Origin: Magicicada septendecula | Taxonomy: Eukaryota; Arthropoda; Insecta; Hemiptera; Cicadidae | Reading direction: 5' to 3' | DNA: 64,000 nt | Assembly: GCA_034769895.1 (NCBI GenBank) | Contig: CM068372.1 | Coordinates: 242,196,343-242,260,342 of the forward strand | Shown: positions 49,271 to 62,498 of the stretch, piece after piece | How the letters are laid out: each line of letters opens with the position of its first letter | Position numbering within the stretch: the stretch's first letter is position 1 | Notes under the pieces: model-generated | The model's input: the letters and a program-made list of their open reading frames with translations, nothing else | Told to the model about the DNA's origin: nothing | Databases searched by the model: none | Position numbers and translations under genes: made by a program

Positions 49271-50066
49271 TTGTTAAAACGTAAAAGGTTGCAGGTAAAC
49301 TACCCCTTCCCCGTAACTGATCTTCACCAAAATCTAAAGGCCTTGAGTCCTCTACAATTCACTGGCGTATGCAAAAAATTATTTGTTTCTGTTTGAATTT
49401 GCGGCAGTTATAGTTTCCCATAGAAAATACGCTTGATAAAAAACGTTGCAGGTAAACTACCCCTTCCCCTCAACCGATCTTCACCAAAAACAATAGGTCT
49501 TGAGTACTCTACAAATCAGGGCTGTATGCAGAAAATTATTTGATTCTGTTTGAATTTGCGGCTGTTATCGTTTGCCATAGAAAATACCCTTGTTAAAAAA
49601 ACGTTGTAGGTAAACTACCCCTTTCCCTTAACCGATCTTCACCAAAAACAATAGGTCTTGAGAACTCTACAATTTAGGGCTGTATGCAAATAATCTTTTG
49701 ATTCTGTTTGAATTTGCGGCTGTTATCGTTTGCCATAGGAAATACCCTTGTTAAAACATAAAACGTTACAGGTAAACTACCCCTTTCCCTTAACCGATCT
49801 TCACGAAAAACAATAGGTCTTGAGTACTCTACAAATCAGGACTGTATGCAGAAAATTATTTGATTCTGTTTGAATTTGCGGCTGTTATCGTTTGCCATAG
49901 AAAATACCCTTGTTAAAAAAAACGTTAAAGGTAAACTACCCCTTTCCCTTAACCGATGTTCACCAAAATCAACAGATCTTGAGAACTCTACAATTCAGGG
50001 CTGTATGCGAAACATTATTTGATTCTGTTTGAATTTGCGGCAGTTATCGTTTGCCATGGAAAAAAA
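49271..50066 (+). repeat. Monomer run M21
   Basis: About five monomers, copy of M15. Confidence 0.9.
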
Positions 50067-50224
50067 ATCTACAGACAGACAGACAGACAGACACACACAC
50101 AGACACTTTTCGGAAAACGACTTTTTTTCATGTTTTGAGTGTAGTAGAATCAGAATCTGCAATAATCTCGAACACGATTTTTTTTGCCATCACCATACTT
50201 CCATTCCTTAAGGAATATGGAAGT
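50067..50224 (+). repeat. R block 17 (first of a tandem pair)
   Basis: Starts as R11 but is followed by a second R block as in R7-R8, marking the junction between two duplication units. Confidence 0.9.
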
Positions 50225-50228
50225 AAAA

Positions 50229-50390
50229 ATCTACAGACAGACACACAGACAGACAGACACACACACAGACTCTTTTCGGAAAATGACTTTTTTTCATGTT
50301 TTGAGTGTAGTAGAATCAGAATCTGCGATAATCTCGAACACGATTTTTTTTGCCATCACCATACTTCCATTCCTTAAGGAATATGGAAGT
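50229..50390 (+). repeat. R block 18 (second of a tandem pair)
   Basis: Copy of R14; start of the second 5,670-bp unit. Confidence 0.9.
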
Positions 50391-50880
50391 AAAAATTACC
50401 CTTGATAAAAAAAAACCGATGCAGGTAAACTACCCCTTTACCTCAACCGATCTTCACCAAAAACAATAGGTCGTGAGTACTCTACAAATCAGAGCTGTAT
50501 GCAAAACATTATTTGATTCTGTTTGAATTTGCGGCTGTTATCGTTTGCCATAGAAAATACCCTTGTTAAAAAAACGTTGCAGGTAAACTACCCTTTTCCC
50601 TCAACCGATCTTCACCAAAAACAATACGTCTTGAGAACTCTACAATTTAGGGCTGTATGCAAATAATCTTTTGATTCTGTTTGAATTTGCGGCTGTTATC
50701 GTTTCCCACAGGCAATACCCTTGTTAAAACATAAAACGTTACAGGTAAACTACCCCTTTCCCTTAACCGATCTTCACCAAAAACAATAGGTCTTGAGAAC
50801 TCTACAATTCAGGGCTGTATACGAAACATTATTTAATTCTGTTTGAATTTGCGGCAGTTATCGTTTGCCATAGAAAAAAA
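50391..50880 (+). repeat. Monomer run M22
   Basis: Three monomers, copy of M18. Confidence 0.9.
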
Positions 50881-51030
50881 ATCTACACACAAACAGACAG
50901 ACACACAGACACTTTTCGGAAAACGACTTTTTTTCATTTTTTGAGTGTAGTACAAACAGAATCTGCAATAATCTCGAACATGATTTTTTTTGCCATCACC
51001 ATACTTCCATTCCTTAAGGAATATAGAAAT
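50881..51030 (+). repeat. R block 19 (short microsatellite)
   Basis: Copy of R15. Confidence 0.88.
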
Positions 51031-51033
51031 AAT

Positions 51034-51503
51034 ATCGGTATGGAGAACCATACATGACTTCCATGTTCTAAGATTTATATTTAAAATCATATTCGAAATG
51101 AAATATTTCCATAGAAACTACGTCTTTCTACTTATTGCTTCAGCATTAACCACAGTACTGTGAAAACTAACGTATACCACCTCACGTTTTCGCACTCGAT
51201 TTTCACCGATGATGGCAGTCGATGGCACTGCCGAAAAGTTTGGTTTTGCAGAAAACATTGAACTACGGCTCAAGAGCCCGGGAAGCAATTTTAACAAAAA
51301 ACTACTTCTTTGGTGCCGATAACGTAGTACACATATAAAAAATTCTCCCGCCACCTTCAACTATAATTTTTAATAATAGAAAATTACCCCCACCCCGTTC
51401 ACATAACCTCTTCATTTATAGATATTTCATCTACTTTTCTACAGTGGATTACTATGAGCTTCTTATCAGGATACTTTATTTATAAAAATTAAGTACTTTA
51501 CTC
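51034..51503 (+). repeat. L block 12 (long form)
   Basis: Copy of L10. Confidence 0.9.
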
Positions 51504-53608
51504 TTGTTAAATCATAAAATGTTTCAGGTAAACTAACCCTTTCTCTTAACCGATCTTCTCCAAAATCAACAGACCTTCCGTCCTCTACAATTCAGGGAAG
51601 CATGCAAAAAAAATATTTGATTCTGTCTGAATGTGCGGCACTTATCGTTCGTCATGGAAACATTTCTCTTGTTACAACGTAAAATGTTGCAGGTAAACTA
51701 CCCCTTTCCCTTAACTGATCTTCACCAAAATCAATAGACCTTGAGCTCTCTGCAACTCAGGAAAGAGTGCAAAAAATTATTTGATTCTCATTGAATTTTC
51801 GGCAGTTATCGTTCGTCATAAAAAAATTACCCTTTTTAAAACATAAAACGTTGCTGATAAACTACCCCTTCCCTTAACCGATCTTCAACAAAATCAACAG
51901 ACCTTCAGTTCTCTTTAGTTCAAAAAGGTATGCAAAAACCTAGTTGATTCTGTTTGAATTTACGGCAGTTATCGTTTGTCATATAAAAAATTACCCTTGT
52001 TAAAACATAAAATGTTGCTGGTAAACTACCCCTTTCCCTTAACCGATCTTCACCAACACCAATAGGTATTGAGAACTCTACAATACAAAGCTGTATGCAA
52101 AACATCATTTGATTCTGTTTGAATTTGCGGCTGTTATCGTTTACTATGGAAAAAATTACCTTTGAAAAAAAAACCGTTGCTGGTAAACTACCCCTTTCCC
52201 TTAACCGATCTTCACCAAAAACGACAGGTCTTGGGTACTCTACAATTCAGGCTTGTATGCAAACAATTATTTGATTTTGTTTGAATTTGCGGCTCTTATC
52301 GTTTGCCATAGAAAACACCCTTGATAAAACATAAAACGTTGCTGGTAAACTACCCTATTCCATTAATCGATCTTCACCAATAACAATAGGTCTTGAGAAC
52401 TCTACAATTCAGGGCTGTATGCAAAACATTAGTTGATTCTCTTTGAACTTACGGCAGTTATCGTTCGTCACAGAAAAAATACCCATGTTAAAACATAAAA
52501 CGTTGCAGGTAAACTACCCCTTTCCCTTAACCGATCTTCACCAAAAACAGTAGGTCTTTAGTACTCAACAAAACAGGGCAGTATGCAAAAACGTATTTGA
52601 TTCTGTTTGAATTTGCGGCTCTTATCGTTTGCCATAGATAATACCCTTTTAAAACATAAAACGTTGCAGGTAAACTACCCCTTTCCCTTAACCGATCTTC
52701 ACCAAAAACGATAGGTCTTGAGAACTCTACAATTCAGGATTTTATGTAAAATATTATATGATTTTGTTTGAATTTGCGGCTGTTATCGTTTGCCATACAA
52801 ATTACCCTTGATAAAACAAAAAACGTGGCAGGTAAACTACTCCTTTCCCTCAAACGATCTTCACCAAAAACAATAGGTCTTTAGTACTCAAGAAATCAGG
52901 GCTGTATGCAAAATCTAACTGATTCTGTTTGAATTTGCGGCTCTTATCGTTTGCCATAGAAAATACCCTTTTAAAACATAAAACGTTGATGGTAAACTAC
53001 CCCTTTTCCTTAACCGATCTTCGCCAAAATCGAAAGTCCTTGAGACCTCTACAATTCAGGGACGTATGCAAAAAATTATTTGATTCTGTTTGAATTTGCG
53101 GCAGTTATCGTTTGCCATAGAAAATACGCTTGATAAAAAAACGTTGCAGGTAAACTACCCCTTCCCCTTAACCGATCTTCACCAAAAACAATAGGTCTTG
53201 AGTACTCTACAAATCAGGGCTGTATGCAAAACATTATTTGATTCTGTTTGAATTTGCGGCTGTTATCGTTTGCCATAGGAAATACCCTTGTTAAAAAAAC
53301 GTTGCAGGTAAACTACCCCTTTCCCTCAACCGATCTTCACCAAAAACAATAGGTCTTGAGAACTCTACAATTCAGGGCTGTATACGAAACATTATTTAAT
53401 TCTGTTTGAATTTGCGGCTGTTATCGTTAGCCAAAAAAAAAAAATTTCCCTTGATAAAAAAAACCGTTGCAGGTAAACTACCCCTTTCCCTCAACCGATC
53501 TTCACCAAAAACAACAGGTCGCGAGTACTCTACAAATCAGTGCTGTATGCAAAAAATTATTTGATTCTGTTTTAATTTGCGGCAGTTATCGTTTACCATA
53601 GAAAAAAA
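51504..53608 (+). repeat. Monomer run M23
   Basis: About 13 monomers, copy of M19. Confidence 0.9.
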
Positions 53609-53781
53609 ATCTACAGACAGACAGACACACAGACACAAGACAGACAGACACACACACAGACACTTTTCGGAAAATGACTTTTTTTCATGTTTTGAGTGTA
53701 GTAGAATCAGAATCTGCGATAATCTCGAACACGATTTTTTTTGCCATCATCATACTTCCATTCCTTAAGGAATATGGAAGT
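53609..53781 (+). repeat. R block 20
   Basis: Copy of R16. Confidence 0.9.
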
Positions 53782-53786
53782 AAAAA

Positions 53787-54080
53787 ATCGGTATGGAGAA
53801 CCATACATGACTTCCATATTCTAAGATTTATATTTAAAATCATTTTCAGCCAAACAGCCAGGGAAGGAATTTTAACAAAAAAATACTTCTTTCTTGCCAA
53901 TAACGTAGTACACATATAAAAAATATTATCCCCTCCCCCATCAACTATAATTTTGATTTATAGAAAATTACCCCCAGCCCGTTCAACTAGCCTCTTCATT
54001 TATAGATATTTCATCTACGTTTCTACAGTGGATTATTAAGATCTTATCAGGATACTTTATCAAAATTAAGTACTTTACTC
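53787..54080 (+). repeat. L block 13 (medium form)
   Basis: Copy of L11. Confidence 0.88.
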
Positions 54081-54262
54081 ATGTTACAACAAAAAATGTT
54101 TCAGGTAAACTGCCCTTTCCCCGTAACCGATCTTCACCAAAATCAACAGACATTGAGTTCTCTATAGCTCAGGCACATACGTAAAAAATTATTTGATTCT
54201 GTTTGAATTTACGGCAGTTATGGGTCGTCATATAAAAAATTACCCATGTTAAAACATAAAAC
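54081..54262 (+). repeat. Monomer run M24
   Basis: Single monomer before C block 5. Confidence 0.88.
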
Positions 54263-54940
54263 ATGAGATTTATAAAACATATCTAAGATTTATATTTAAA
54301 ATCATTTTTGAAATAAAATATTTTCATAGAACCTACTAACGCTGGGGAAATCTGAGGAGCCAATCAGAGTTGGGCCTACCTGTCACTCTGCTGAATTTGG
54401 TGGAAAGCCCTGTCACTGTCGTCAAAGTATCAGCCTTGACAGGGTCCTCTTTTTCTGCAAAATGGGAGAGGAGGCTTGAGATGGAGTGAGTGACATGGTC
54501 CCCACCTCAATGAAGAACCCATTGTTTTATAAAAATATATTTAAATTTTGAAAACTGAAAATTCTTTTCTTGTTGTAAATATTTATATTTTATAATCAAA
54601 ATGACTTTATCAAAAAACAAACATTATTTTTTTATAATAAGTACTTACATATGTTTCTTAATATGCTTACTTTTTCTTCAATGTTGATGATCATTTCCAA
54701 ACATTCTGACAAAATTGTATCTACAGAACAGTTAACATTCCCCAGGTTTCCATTTCTGCTAATTTCTCATTACACCTTCCACTGACGTATTATTAACCAT
54801 TTCATAAACTATCGTATAATCTTTTCAGATTTTGTGGTACAAAATCTGAAATTTTCAGATTGCCTGGCAACAAAATTATTTTATTTTCAACAATTACCAT
54901 TGTTTGAAAAAGTTTAAATGAATTTTCAAGTACTTTACTC
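54263..54940 (+). repeat. C block 5
   Basis: Fifth exon-bearing segment. Confidence 0.88.
54380..54454 (-). other. Exon-like captured fragment, copy 5
   Basis: Same 75 bases with intact acceptor and donor. Confidence 0.5.
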
Positions 54941-55736
54941 TTGTTAAAACGTAAAAGGTTGCAGGTAAACTACCCCTTCCCCGTAACTGATCTTCACCAA
55001 AATCTAAAGGCCTTGAGTCCTCTACAATTCACTGGCGTATGCAAAAAATTATTTGTTTCTGTTTGAATTTGCGGCAGTTATAGTTTCCCATAGAAAATAC
55101 GCTTGATAAAAAACGTTGCAGGTAAACTACCCCTTCCCCTCAACCGATCTTCACCAAAAACAATAGGTCTTGAGTACTCTACAAATCAGGGCTGTATGCA
55201 GAAAATTATTTGATTCTGTTTGAATTTGCGGCTGTTATCGTTTGCCATAGAAAATACCCTTGTTAAAAAAACGTTGTAGGTAAACTACCCCTTTCCCTTA
55301 ACCGATCTTCACCAAAAACAATAGGTCTTGAGAACTCTACAATTTAGGGCTGTATGCAAATAATCTTTTGATTCTGTTTGAATTTGCGGCTGTTATCGTT
55401 TGCCATAGGAAATACCCTTGTTAAAACATAAAACGTTACAGGTAAACTACCCCTTTCCCTTAACCGATCTTCACGAAAAACAATAGGTCTTGAGTACTCT
55501 ACAAATCAGGACTGTATGCAGAAAATTATTTGATTCTGTTTGAATTTGCGGCTGTTATCGTTTGCCATAGAAAATACCCTTGTTAAAAAAAACGTTAAAG
55601 GTAAACTACCCCTTTCCCTTAACCGATGTTCACCAAAATCAACAGATCTTGAGAACTCTACAATTCAGGGCTGTATGCGAAACATTATTTGATTCTGTTT
55701 GAATTTGCGGCAGTTATCGTTTGCCATGGAAAAAAA
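54941..55736 (+). repeat. Monomer run M25
   Basis: About five monomers, copy of M21. Confidence 0.9.
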
Positions 55737-55894
55737 ATCTACAGACAGACAGACAGACAGACACACACACAGACACTTTTCGGAAAACGACTTTTTTTCA
55801 TGTTTTGAGTGTAGTAGAATCAGAATCTGCAATAATCTCGAACACGATTTTTTTTGCCATCACCATACTTCCATTCCTTAAGGAATATGGAAGT
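55737..55894 (+). repeat. R block 21
   Basis: Copy of R11; followed by monomers, not by a second R block. Confidence 0.9.
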
Positions 55895-56383
55895 AAAATT
55901 ACCCTTGATAAAAAAAAACCGATGCAGGTAAACTACCCCTTTACCTCAACCGATCTTCACCAAAAACAATAGGTCGTGAGTACTTTACAAATCAGAGCTG
56001 TATGCAAAACATTATTTGATTCTGTTTGAATTTGCGGCTGTTATCGTTTGCCATAGAAAATACCCTTGTTAAAAAAACGTTGCAGGTAAACTACCCCTTT
56101 CCCTCAACCGATCTTCACCAAAAACAATACGTCTTGAGAACTCTACAATTTAGGGCTGTATGCAAATAATCTTTTGATTCTGTTTGAATTTGCGGCTGTT
56201 ATCGTTTCCCACAGGCAATACCCTTGTTAAAACATAAAACGTTACAGGTAAACTACCCCTTTCCCTTAACCGATCTTCACCAAAAACAATAGGTCTTGAG
56301 AACTCTACAATTCAGGGCTGTATACGAAACATTATTTAATTCTGTTTGAATTTGCGGCAGTTATCGTTTGCCATAGAAAAAAA
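55895..56383 (+). repeat. Monomer run M26
   Basis: Three monomers, copy of M16 (including its TACTTTACAAATC variant). Confidence 0.9.
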
Positions 56384-56525
56384 ATCTACACACAGACAGA
56401 CAGACACTTTTCGGAAAACGACTTTTTTTCATTTTTTGAGTGTAGTACAAACAGAATCTGCAATAATCTCGAACATGATTTTTTTTGCCATCACCATACT
56501 TCCATTCCTTAAGGAATATGGAAAT
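56384..56525 (+). repeat. R block 22 (very short microsatellite)
   Basis: Like R12 but the ACAG/AC tract is eight bases shorter. Confidence 0.88.
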
Positions 56526-56528
56526 AAT

Positions 56529-56999
56529 ATCGGTATGGAGAACCATACATGACTTCCATGTTCTAAGATTTATATTCAAAATCATATTCGAAATGAAATA
56601 TTTCCATAGAAACTACGTCTTTCTACTTATTGCTTCAGCATTAACCACAGTACTGTGAAAACTAACGTATACCATCTCACGTTTTCGCACTCGATTTTCA
56701 CCGATGATGGCAGTCGATGGCACTGCCGAAAAGTTTGGTTTTGCAGAAAACATTGAACTACGGCTCAAGAGCCCGGGAAGCAATTTTAACAAAAAACTAC
56801 TTCTTTGGTGCCGATAACGTAGTACACATATAAAAAATTCTCACCTCCACCTTCAACTATAATTTTTAATAATAGAAAATTACCCCCACCCCGTTCACAT
56901 AACCTCTTCATTTATAGATATTTCATCTACTTTTCTACAGTGGATTACTATGAGCTTCTTATCAGGATACTTTATTTATAAAAATTAAGTACTTTACTC
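56529..56999 (+). repeat. L block 14 (long form)
   Basis: Copy of L9; start of the 3,876-bp duplication. Confidence 0.9.
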
Positions 57000-58457
57000 T
57001 TGTTTAATCATAAAATGTTTCAGGTAAACTACCCCTTTCTCTTAACCGATCTTCTCCAAAATCAACAGACCTTCCGTCCTCTACAATTCAGGGAAGCATG
57101 CAAAAAAAATATTTGATTCTGTCTGAATGTGCGGCACTTATCGTTCGTCATGGAAACATTTCTCTTGTTACAACGTAAAATGTTGCAGGTAAACTACCCC
57201 TTTCCCTTAACTGATCTTCACCAAAATCAATAGACCTTGAGCTCTCTGCAACTCAGGAAAGAGTGCAAAAAATTATTTGATTCTCATTGAATTTTCGGCA
57301 GTTATCGTTCGTCATAAAAAAATTACCCTTTTTAAAACATAAAACGTTGCTGATAAACTACCCCTTCCCTTAACCGATCTTCAACAAAATCAACAGACCT
57401 TCAGTTCTCTTTAGTTCAAAAAGGTATGCAAAAACCTAGTTGATTCTGTTTGAATTTACGGCAGTTATCGTTCGTCATATAAAAAATTACCCTTGTTAAA
57501 ACATAAAATGTTGCTGGTAAACTACCCCTTTCCCTTAACCGATCTTCACCAACACCAATAGGTATTGAGAACTCTACAATACAAAGCTGTATGCAAAACA
57601 TCATTTGATTCTGTTTGAATTTGCGGCTGTTATCGTTTACTATGGAAAAAATTACCCTTGAAAAAAAAACCGTTGCTGGTAAACTACCCCTTTCCCTTAA
57701 CCGATCTTCACCAAAAACGACAGGTCTTGGGTACTCTACAATTCAGGGACGTATGCAAAAAATTATTTGATTCTGTTTGAATTTGCGGCAGTTATCGTTT
57801 GCCATAGAAAATACGCTTGATAAAAAAACGTTGCAGGTAAACTACCCCTTCCCCTTAACCGATCTCCACCAAAAACAATAGTTCTTGAGTACTCTACAAA
57901 TCAGGGCTGTATGCAAAACATTATTTGATTCTGTTTGAATTTGCGGCTGTTATCGTTTGCCATAGAAAATACCCTTGTTAAAAAAACGTTGCAGGTAAAC
58001 TACCCCTTTCCCTCAACCGATCTTCACCAAAAAAAATAGGTCTTGAGAACTCTACAATTTAGGGCGGTATGCATATAATCTTTTGATTCTGTTTGAATTT
58101 GCGGCTGTTATCGTTTGCCATAGGAAATACCCTTGTTAAAACATAAAACGTTACAGGTAAACTACCCCTTTCCATTAACCGATCTTCACCAAAAACAATA
58201 GGTCTTGAGAACTCTACAATTCAGGGCTGTACACGAAACATTATTTAATTCTGTTTGAATTTGCGGCTGTTATCGTTTGGCAAAAAAAAAAATTTCCCTT
58301 GATAAAAAAAAACCGTTGCAGGTAAACTACCCCTTTCCCTCAACCGATCTTCACCAAAAACAACAGGTCGCGAGTACTCTACAAATCAGGGCTGTATGCA
58401 AAAAATTATTTGATTCTGTTTTAATTTGCGGCAGTTATCGTTTACCATATAAAAAAA
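57000..58457 (+). repeat. Monomer run M27
   Basis: About nine monomers. Confidence 0.9.
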
Positions 58458-58622
58458 ATCTAAGACAGACAGACACACAGACAGACAGACACACACACAG
58501 ACACCTTTCGGAAAATAACTTTTTTTCATGTTTTGAGTGTAGTAGAATCAGAATCTGCGATAATCTCGAACACGATTTTTTTTGCCATCACCACACTTCC
58601 ATTCCTTAAGGAATATGGAAGT
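58458..58622 (+). repeat. R block 23
   Basis: Starts ATCTAAGACAG; ACCTTTCGGAAAATAAC and CCACACTTCC variants. Confidence 0.9.
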
Positions 58623-59603
58623 AAAAATTACCCTTGATAAAAAAAAACCGATGCAGGTAAACTACCCCTTTACCTCAACCGATCTTCACCAAAAACAATA
58701 GGTCGTGAGTACTCTACAAATCAGAGATGTATGCAAAACATTATTTGATTCTGTTTGAATTTGCGGCTGTTGTCGTTTGCCATAGAAAATACCCTTGTTA
58801 AAAAAACGTTGCAGGTAAACTACCCCTTTCCCTCAACCGATCTTCACCAAAAACAACACGTCTTGAGAACTCTACAATTTAGGGCTGTATGCAAATAATC
58901 TTTTGATTCTGTTTGAATTTGCGGCTGTTATCGTTTACTATGGAAAAAATTACCCTTGAAAAAAAAACCGTTGCTGGTAAACTACCCCTTTCCCTTAACC
59001 GATCTTCACCAAAAACGACAGGTCTTGGGTACTCTACAATTCAGGCTTGTATGCAAACAATTATTTGATTTTGTTTGAATTTGCGGCTCTTATCGTTTGC
59101 CATAGAAAACACCCTTGATAAAACATAAAACGTTGCTGGTAAACTACCCTATTCCATTAATCGATCTTCACCAATAACAATAGGTCTTGAGAACTCTACA
59201 ATTCAGGGCTGTATGCAAAACATTAGTTGATTCTCTTTGAACTTACGGCAGTTATCGTTCGTCACAGAAAAAATACCCATGTTAAAACATAAAACGTTGC
59301 AGGTAAACTACCCCTTTCCCTTAACCGATCTTCACCAAAAACAATAGGTCTTGAGAACTCTACAATTCAGGGCTGTATACGAAACATTATTTAATTCTGT
59401 TTGAATTTGCGGCTGTTATCGTTTGCCAAAAAAAAAAATTTCCCTTGATAAAAAAAAACCGTTGCAGGTAAACTACCCCTTTCCCTCAACCGATCTTCAC
59501 CAAAAACAACAGGTCGCGAGTACTCTACAAATCAGGGCTGTATGCAAAAAATTATTTGATTCTGTTCTAATTTTCGGCAGTTATCGTATACCATAGAAAA
59601 AAA
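58623..59603 (+). repeat. Monomer run M28
   Basis: About six monomers, with a switch near 58930 to the order found at 37.9-38.1 kb. Confidence 0.9.
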
Positions 59604-59753
59604 ATCTACAGACAGACTGACACACACACAGACACTTTTCGGAAAATGAGTTTTCTTCATGTTTTGAGTGTAGTAGAATCAGAATCTGCGATAATCTCGA
59701 ACACGATTTTTTTTGCCATCACCATACTTCCATTCCTTAAGGAATATGGAAGT
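59604..59753 (+). repeat. R block 24
   Basis: Short tract with ACAGACTGACAC; GAGTTTTCTTCATG variant. Confidence 0.9.
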
Positions 59754-60244
59754 AAAAATTACCCTTGATAAAAAAAAACCGATGCAGGTAAACTACCCCT
59801 TTACCTCAACCGATCTTCACAAAAACAATAGGTCGTGAGTACTCTACAAATCAGAGCTGTATGCAAAACATTATTTGATTCTGTTTGAATTTGCGGCTGT
59901 TATCGTTTGCCATAGAAAATACCCTTGTTAAAAAAACGTTGCAGGTAAACTACCCCTTTCCCTCAACCGATCTTCACCAAAAACAATACGTCTTGAGAAC
60001 TCTACAATTTAGGGCTGTATGCAAATAATCTTTTGATTCTGTTTGAATTTGCGGCTGTTATCGTTTTGCCACAGGCAATACCCTTGTGTAAAACATAAAA
60101 CGTTACAGGTAAGTTACCCCTTTCCCTTAACCGATCGTCACCAAAAACAATAGGTCTTGAGAACTCTACAATTCAGGGCTGTATACGAAACATTATTTAA
60201 TTCTGTTTGAATTTGCGGCAGTTATCGTTTGCCATAGAAAAAAA
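59754..60244 (+). repeat. Monomer run M29
   Basis: Three monomers; the last two carry small private indels (GTTTTGCCAC, TTGTGTAAAAC). Confidence 0.9.
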
Positions 60245-60401
60245 ATCTACACACAGACAGACAGACACACAAGACACTTTTCGGAAAACGACTTTTTTCA
60301 TTTTACTTCTTTTGAGTGTAGTACAAACAGAATCTGCAATAATCTCGAACATGATTTTTTTTGCCATCACCATACTTCCATTCCTTAAGGAATATGGAAA
60401 T
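60245..60401 (+). repeat. R block 25
   Basis: Carries an insertion near 60300 (CATTTTACTTCTTTTGAGTG) absent from other R blocks. Confidence 0.88.
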
Positions 60402-60404
60402 AAT

Positions 60405-60875
60405 ATCGGTATGGAGAACCATACATGACTTCCATGTTCTAAGATTTATATTTAAAATCATATTCGAAATGAAATATTTCCATAGAAACTACGTCTTTCT
60501 ACTTATTGCTTCAGCATTAACCACAGTACTGTGGTCACTAACGTATACCACCTCACGTTTTCGCACTCGATTTTCACCGATGATGGCAGTCGATGGCACT
60601 GCCGAAAAGTTTGCTTTTGCAGAAAACATTGAACTACGGCTCAAGAGCCCGGGAAGCAATTTTAACAAAAAACTACTTCTTTGGTGCCGATAACGTAGTA
60701 CACATATAAAAAATTCTCCCCTCCACCTTCAACTATAATTTTTAATAATAGAAAATTACCCCCACCCCGTTCACATAACCTCTTCATTTATAGATATTTC
60801 ATCTACTTTTCTACAGTGGATTACTATGAGCTTCTTATCAGGATACTTTATTTATAAAAATTAAGTACTTTACTC
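60405..60875 (+). repeat. L block 15 (long form, intact palindrome)
   Basis: Unlike L7, L9, L10, L12 and L14 it keeps ACCACAGTACTGTGGT whole, as in L1, so it is a less derived copy. Confidence 0.9.
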
Positions 60876-62333
60876 TTGTTAAATCATAAAATGTTTCAGG
60901 TAAACTACCCCTTTCTCTTAACCGATCTTCTCCAAAATCAACAGACCTTCCGTCCTCTACAATTCAGGGAAGCATGCAAAAAAAATATTTGATTCTGTCT
61001 GAATGTGCGGCACTTATCGTTCGTCATGGAAACATTTCTCTTGTTACAACGTAAAATGTTGCAGGTAAACTACCGCTTTCCCTTAACTGATCTTCACAAA
61101 AATCAATAGACCTTGAGCTCTCTGCAACTCAGGAAAGAGTGCAAAAAATTATTTGATTCTCATTGAATTTTCGGCAGTTATCGTTCGTCATAAAAAAATT
61201 ACACTTTTTAAAACATAAAACGTTGCTGATAAACTACCCCTTCCCTTAACCGATCTTCAACCAAATCAACAGACCTTCAGTTCTCTTTAGTTCAAAAAGG
61301 TATGCAAAAACCTAGTTGATTCTGTTTGAATTTACGGCAGTTATCGTTCGTCATATAAAAAATTACCCTTGTTAAAACATAAAATGTTGCTGGTAAACTA
61401 CCCCTTTCCCTTAACCGATCTTCACCAACACCAATAGGTATTGAGAACTCTACAATACAAAGCTGTATGCAAAACATCATTTGATTCTGTTTGAATTTGC
61501 GGCTGTTATCGTTTACTATGGAAAAAATTACCCTTGAAAAAAAAACCGTTGCTGGTAAACTACCCCTTTCCCTTAACCGATCTTCACCAAAAACGACAGG
61601 TCTTGGGTACTCTACAATTCAGGGACGTATGCAAAAAATTATTTGATTCTGTTTGAATTTGCGGCAGTTATCGTTTGCCATAGAAAATACGCTTGATAAA
61701 AAAACGTTGCAGGTAAACTACCCCTTCCCCTTAACCGATCTCCACCAAAAACAATAGTTCTTGAGTACTCTACAAATCAGGGCTGTATGCAAAACATTAT
61801 TTGATTCTGTTTGAATTTGCGGCTGTTATCGTTTGCCATAGAAAATACCCTTGTTAAAAAAACGTTGCAGGTAAACTACCCCTTTCCCTCAACCGATCTT
61901 CACCAAAAAAAATAGGTCTTGAGAACTCTACAATTTAGGGCGGTATGCATATAATCTTTTGATTCTGTTTGAATTTGCGGCTGTTATCGTTTGCCATAGG
62001 AAATACCCTTGTTAAAACATAAAACGTTACAGGTAAACTACCCCTTTCCATTAACCGATCTTCACCAAAAACAATAGGTCTTGAGAACTCTACAATTCAG
62101 GGCTGTACACGAAACATTATTTAATTCTGTTTGAATTTGCGGCTGTTATCGTTTGGCAAAAAAAAAAATTTCCCTTGATAAAAAAAAACCGTTGCAGGTA
62201 AACTACCCCTTTCCCTCAACCGATCTTCACCAAAAACAACAGGTCGCGAGTACTCTACAAATCAGGGCTGTATGCAAAAAATTATTTGATTCTGTTTTAA
62301 TTTGCGGCAGTTATCGTTTACCATATAAAAAAA
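60876..62333 (+). repeat. Monomer run M30
   Basis: About nine monomers, copy of M27. Confidence 0.9.
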
Positions 62334-62498
62334 ATCTAAGACAGACAGACACACAGACAGACAGACACACACACAGACACCTTTCGGAAAATAACTTTTT
62401 TTCATGTTTTGAGTGTAGTAGAATCAGAATCTGCGATAATCTCGAACACGATTTTTTTTGCCATCACCACACTTCCATTCCTTAAGGAATATGGAAGT
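62334..62498 (+). repeat. R block 26
   Basis: Copy of R23, 3,876 bp downstream. Confidence 0.9.

Noticed and set aside
29205..61480. A recurring minus-strand frame of 62 codons (MMFCIQ...) present in at least eight copies
   Set aside because: It lies wholly in monomer DNA. The monomer is about 55 codons long and can stay open in one of six frames by chance; other monomers carry stops in the same frame.
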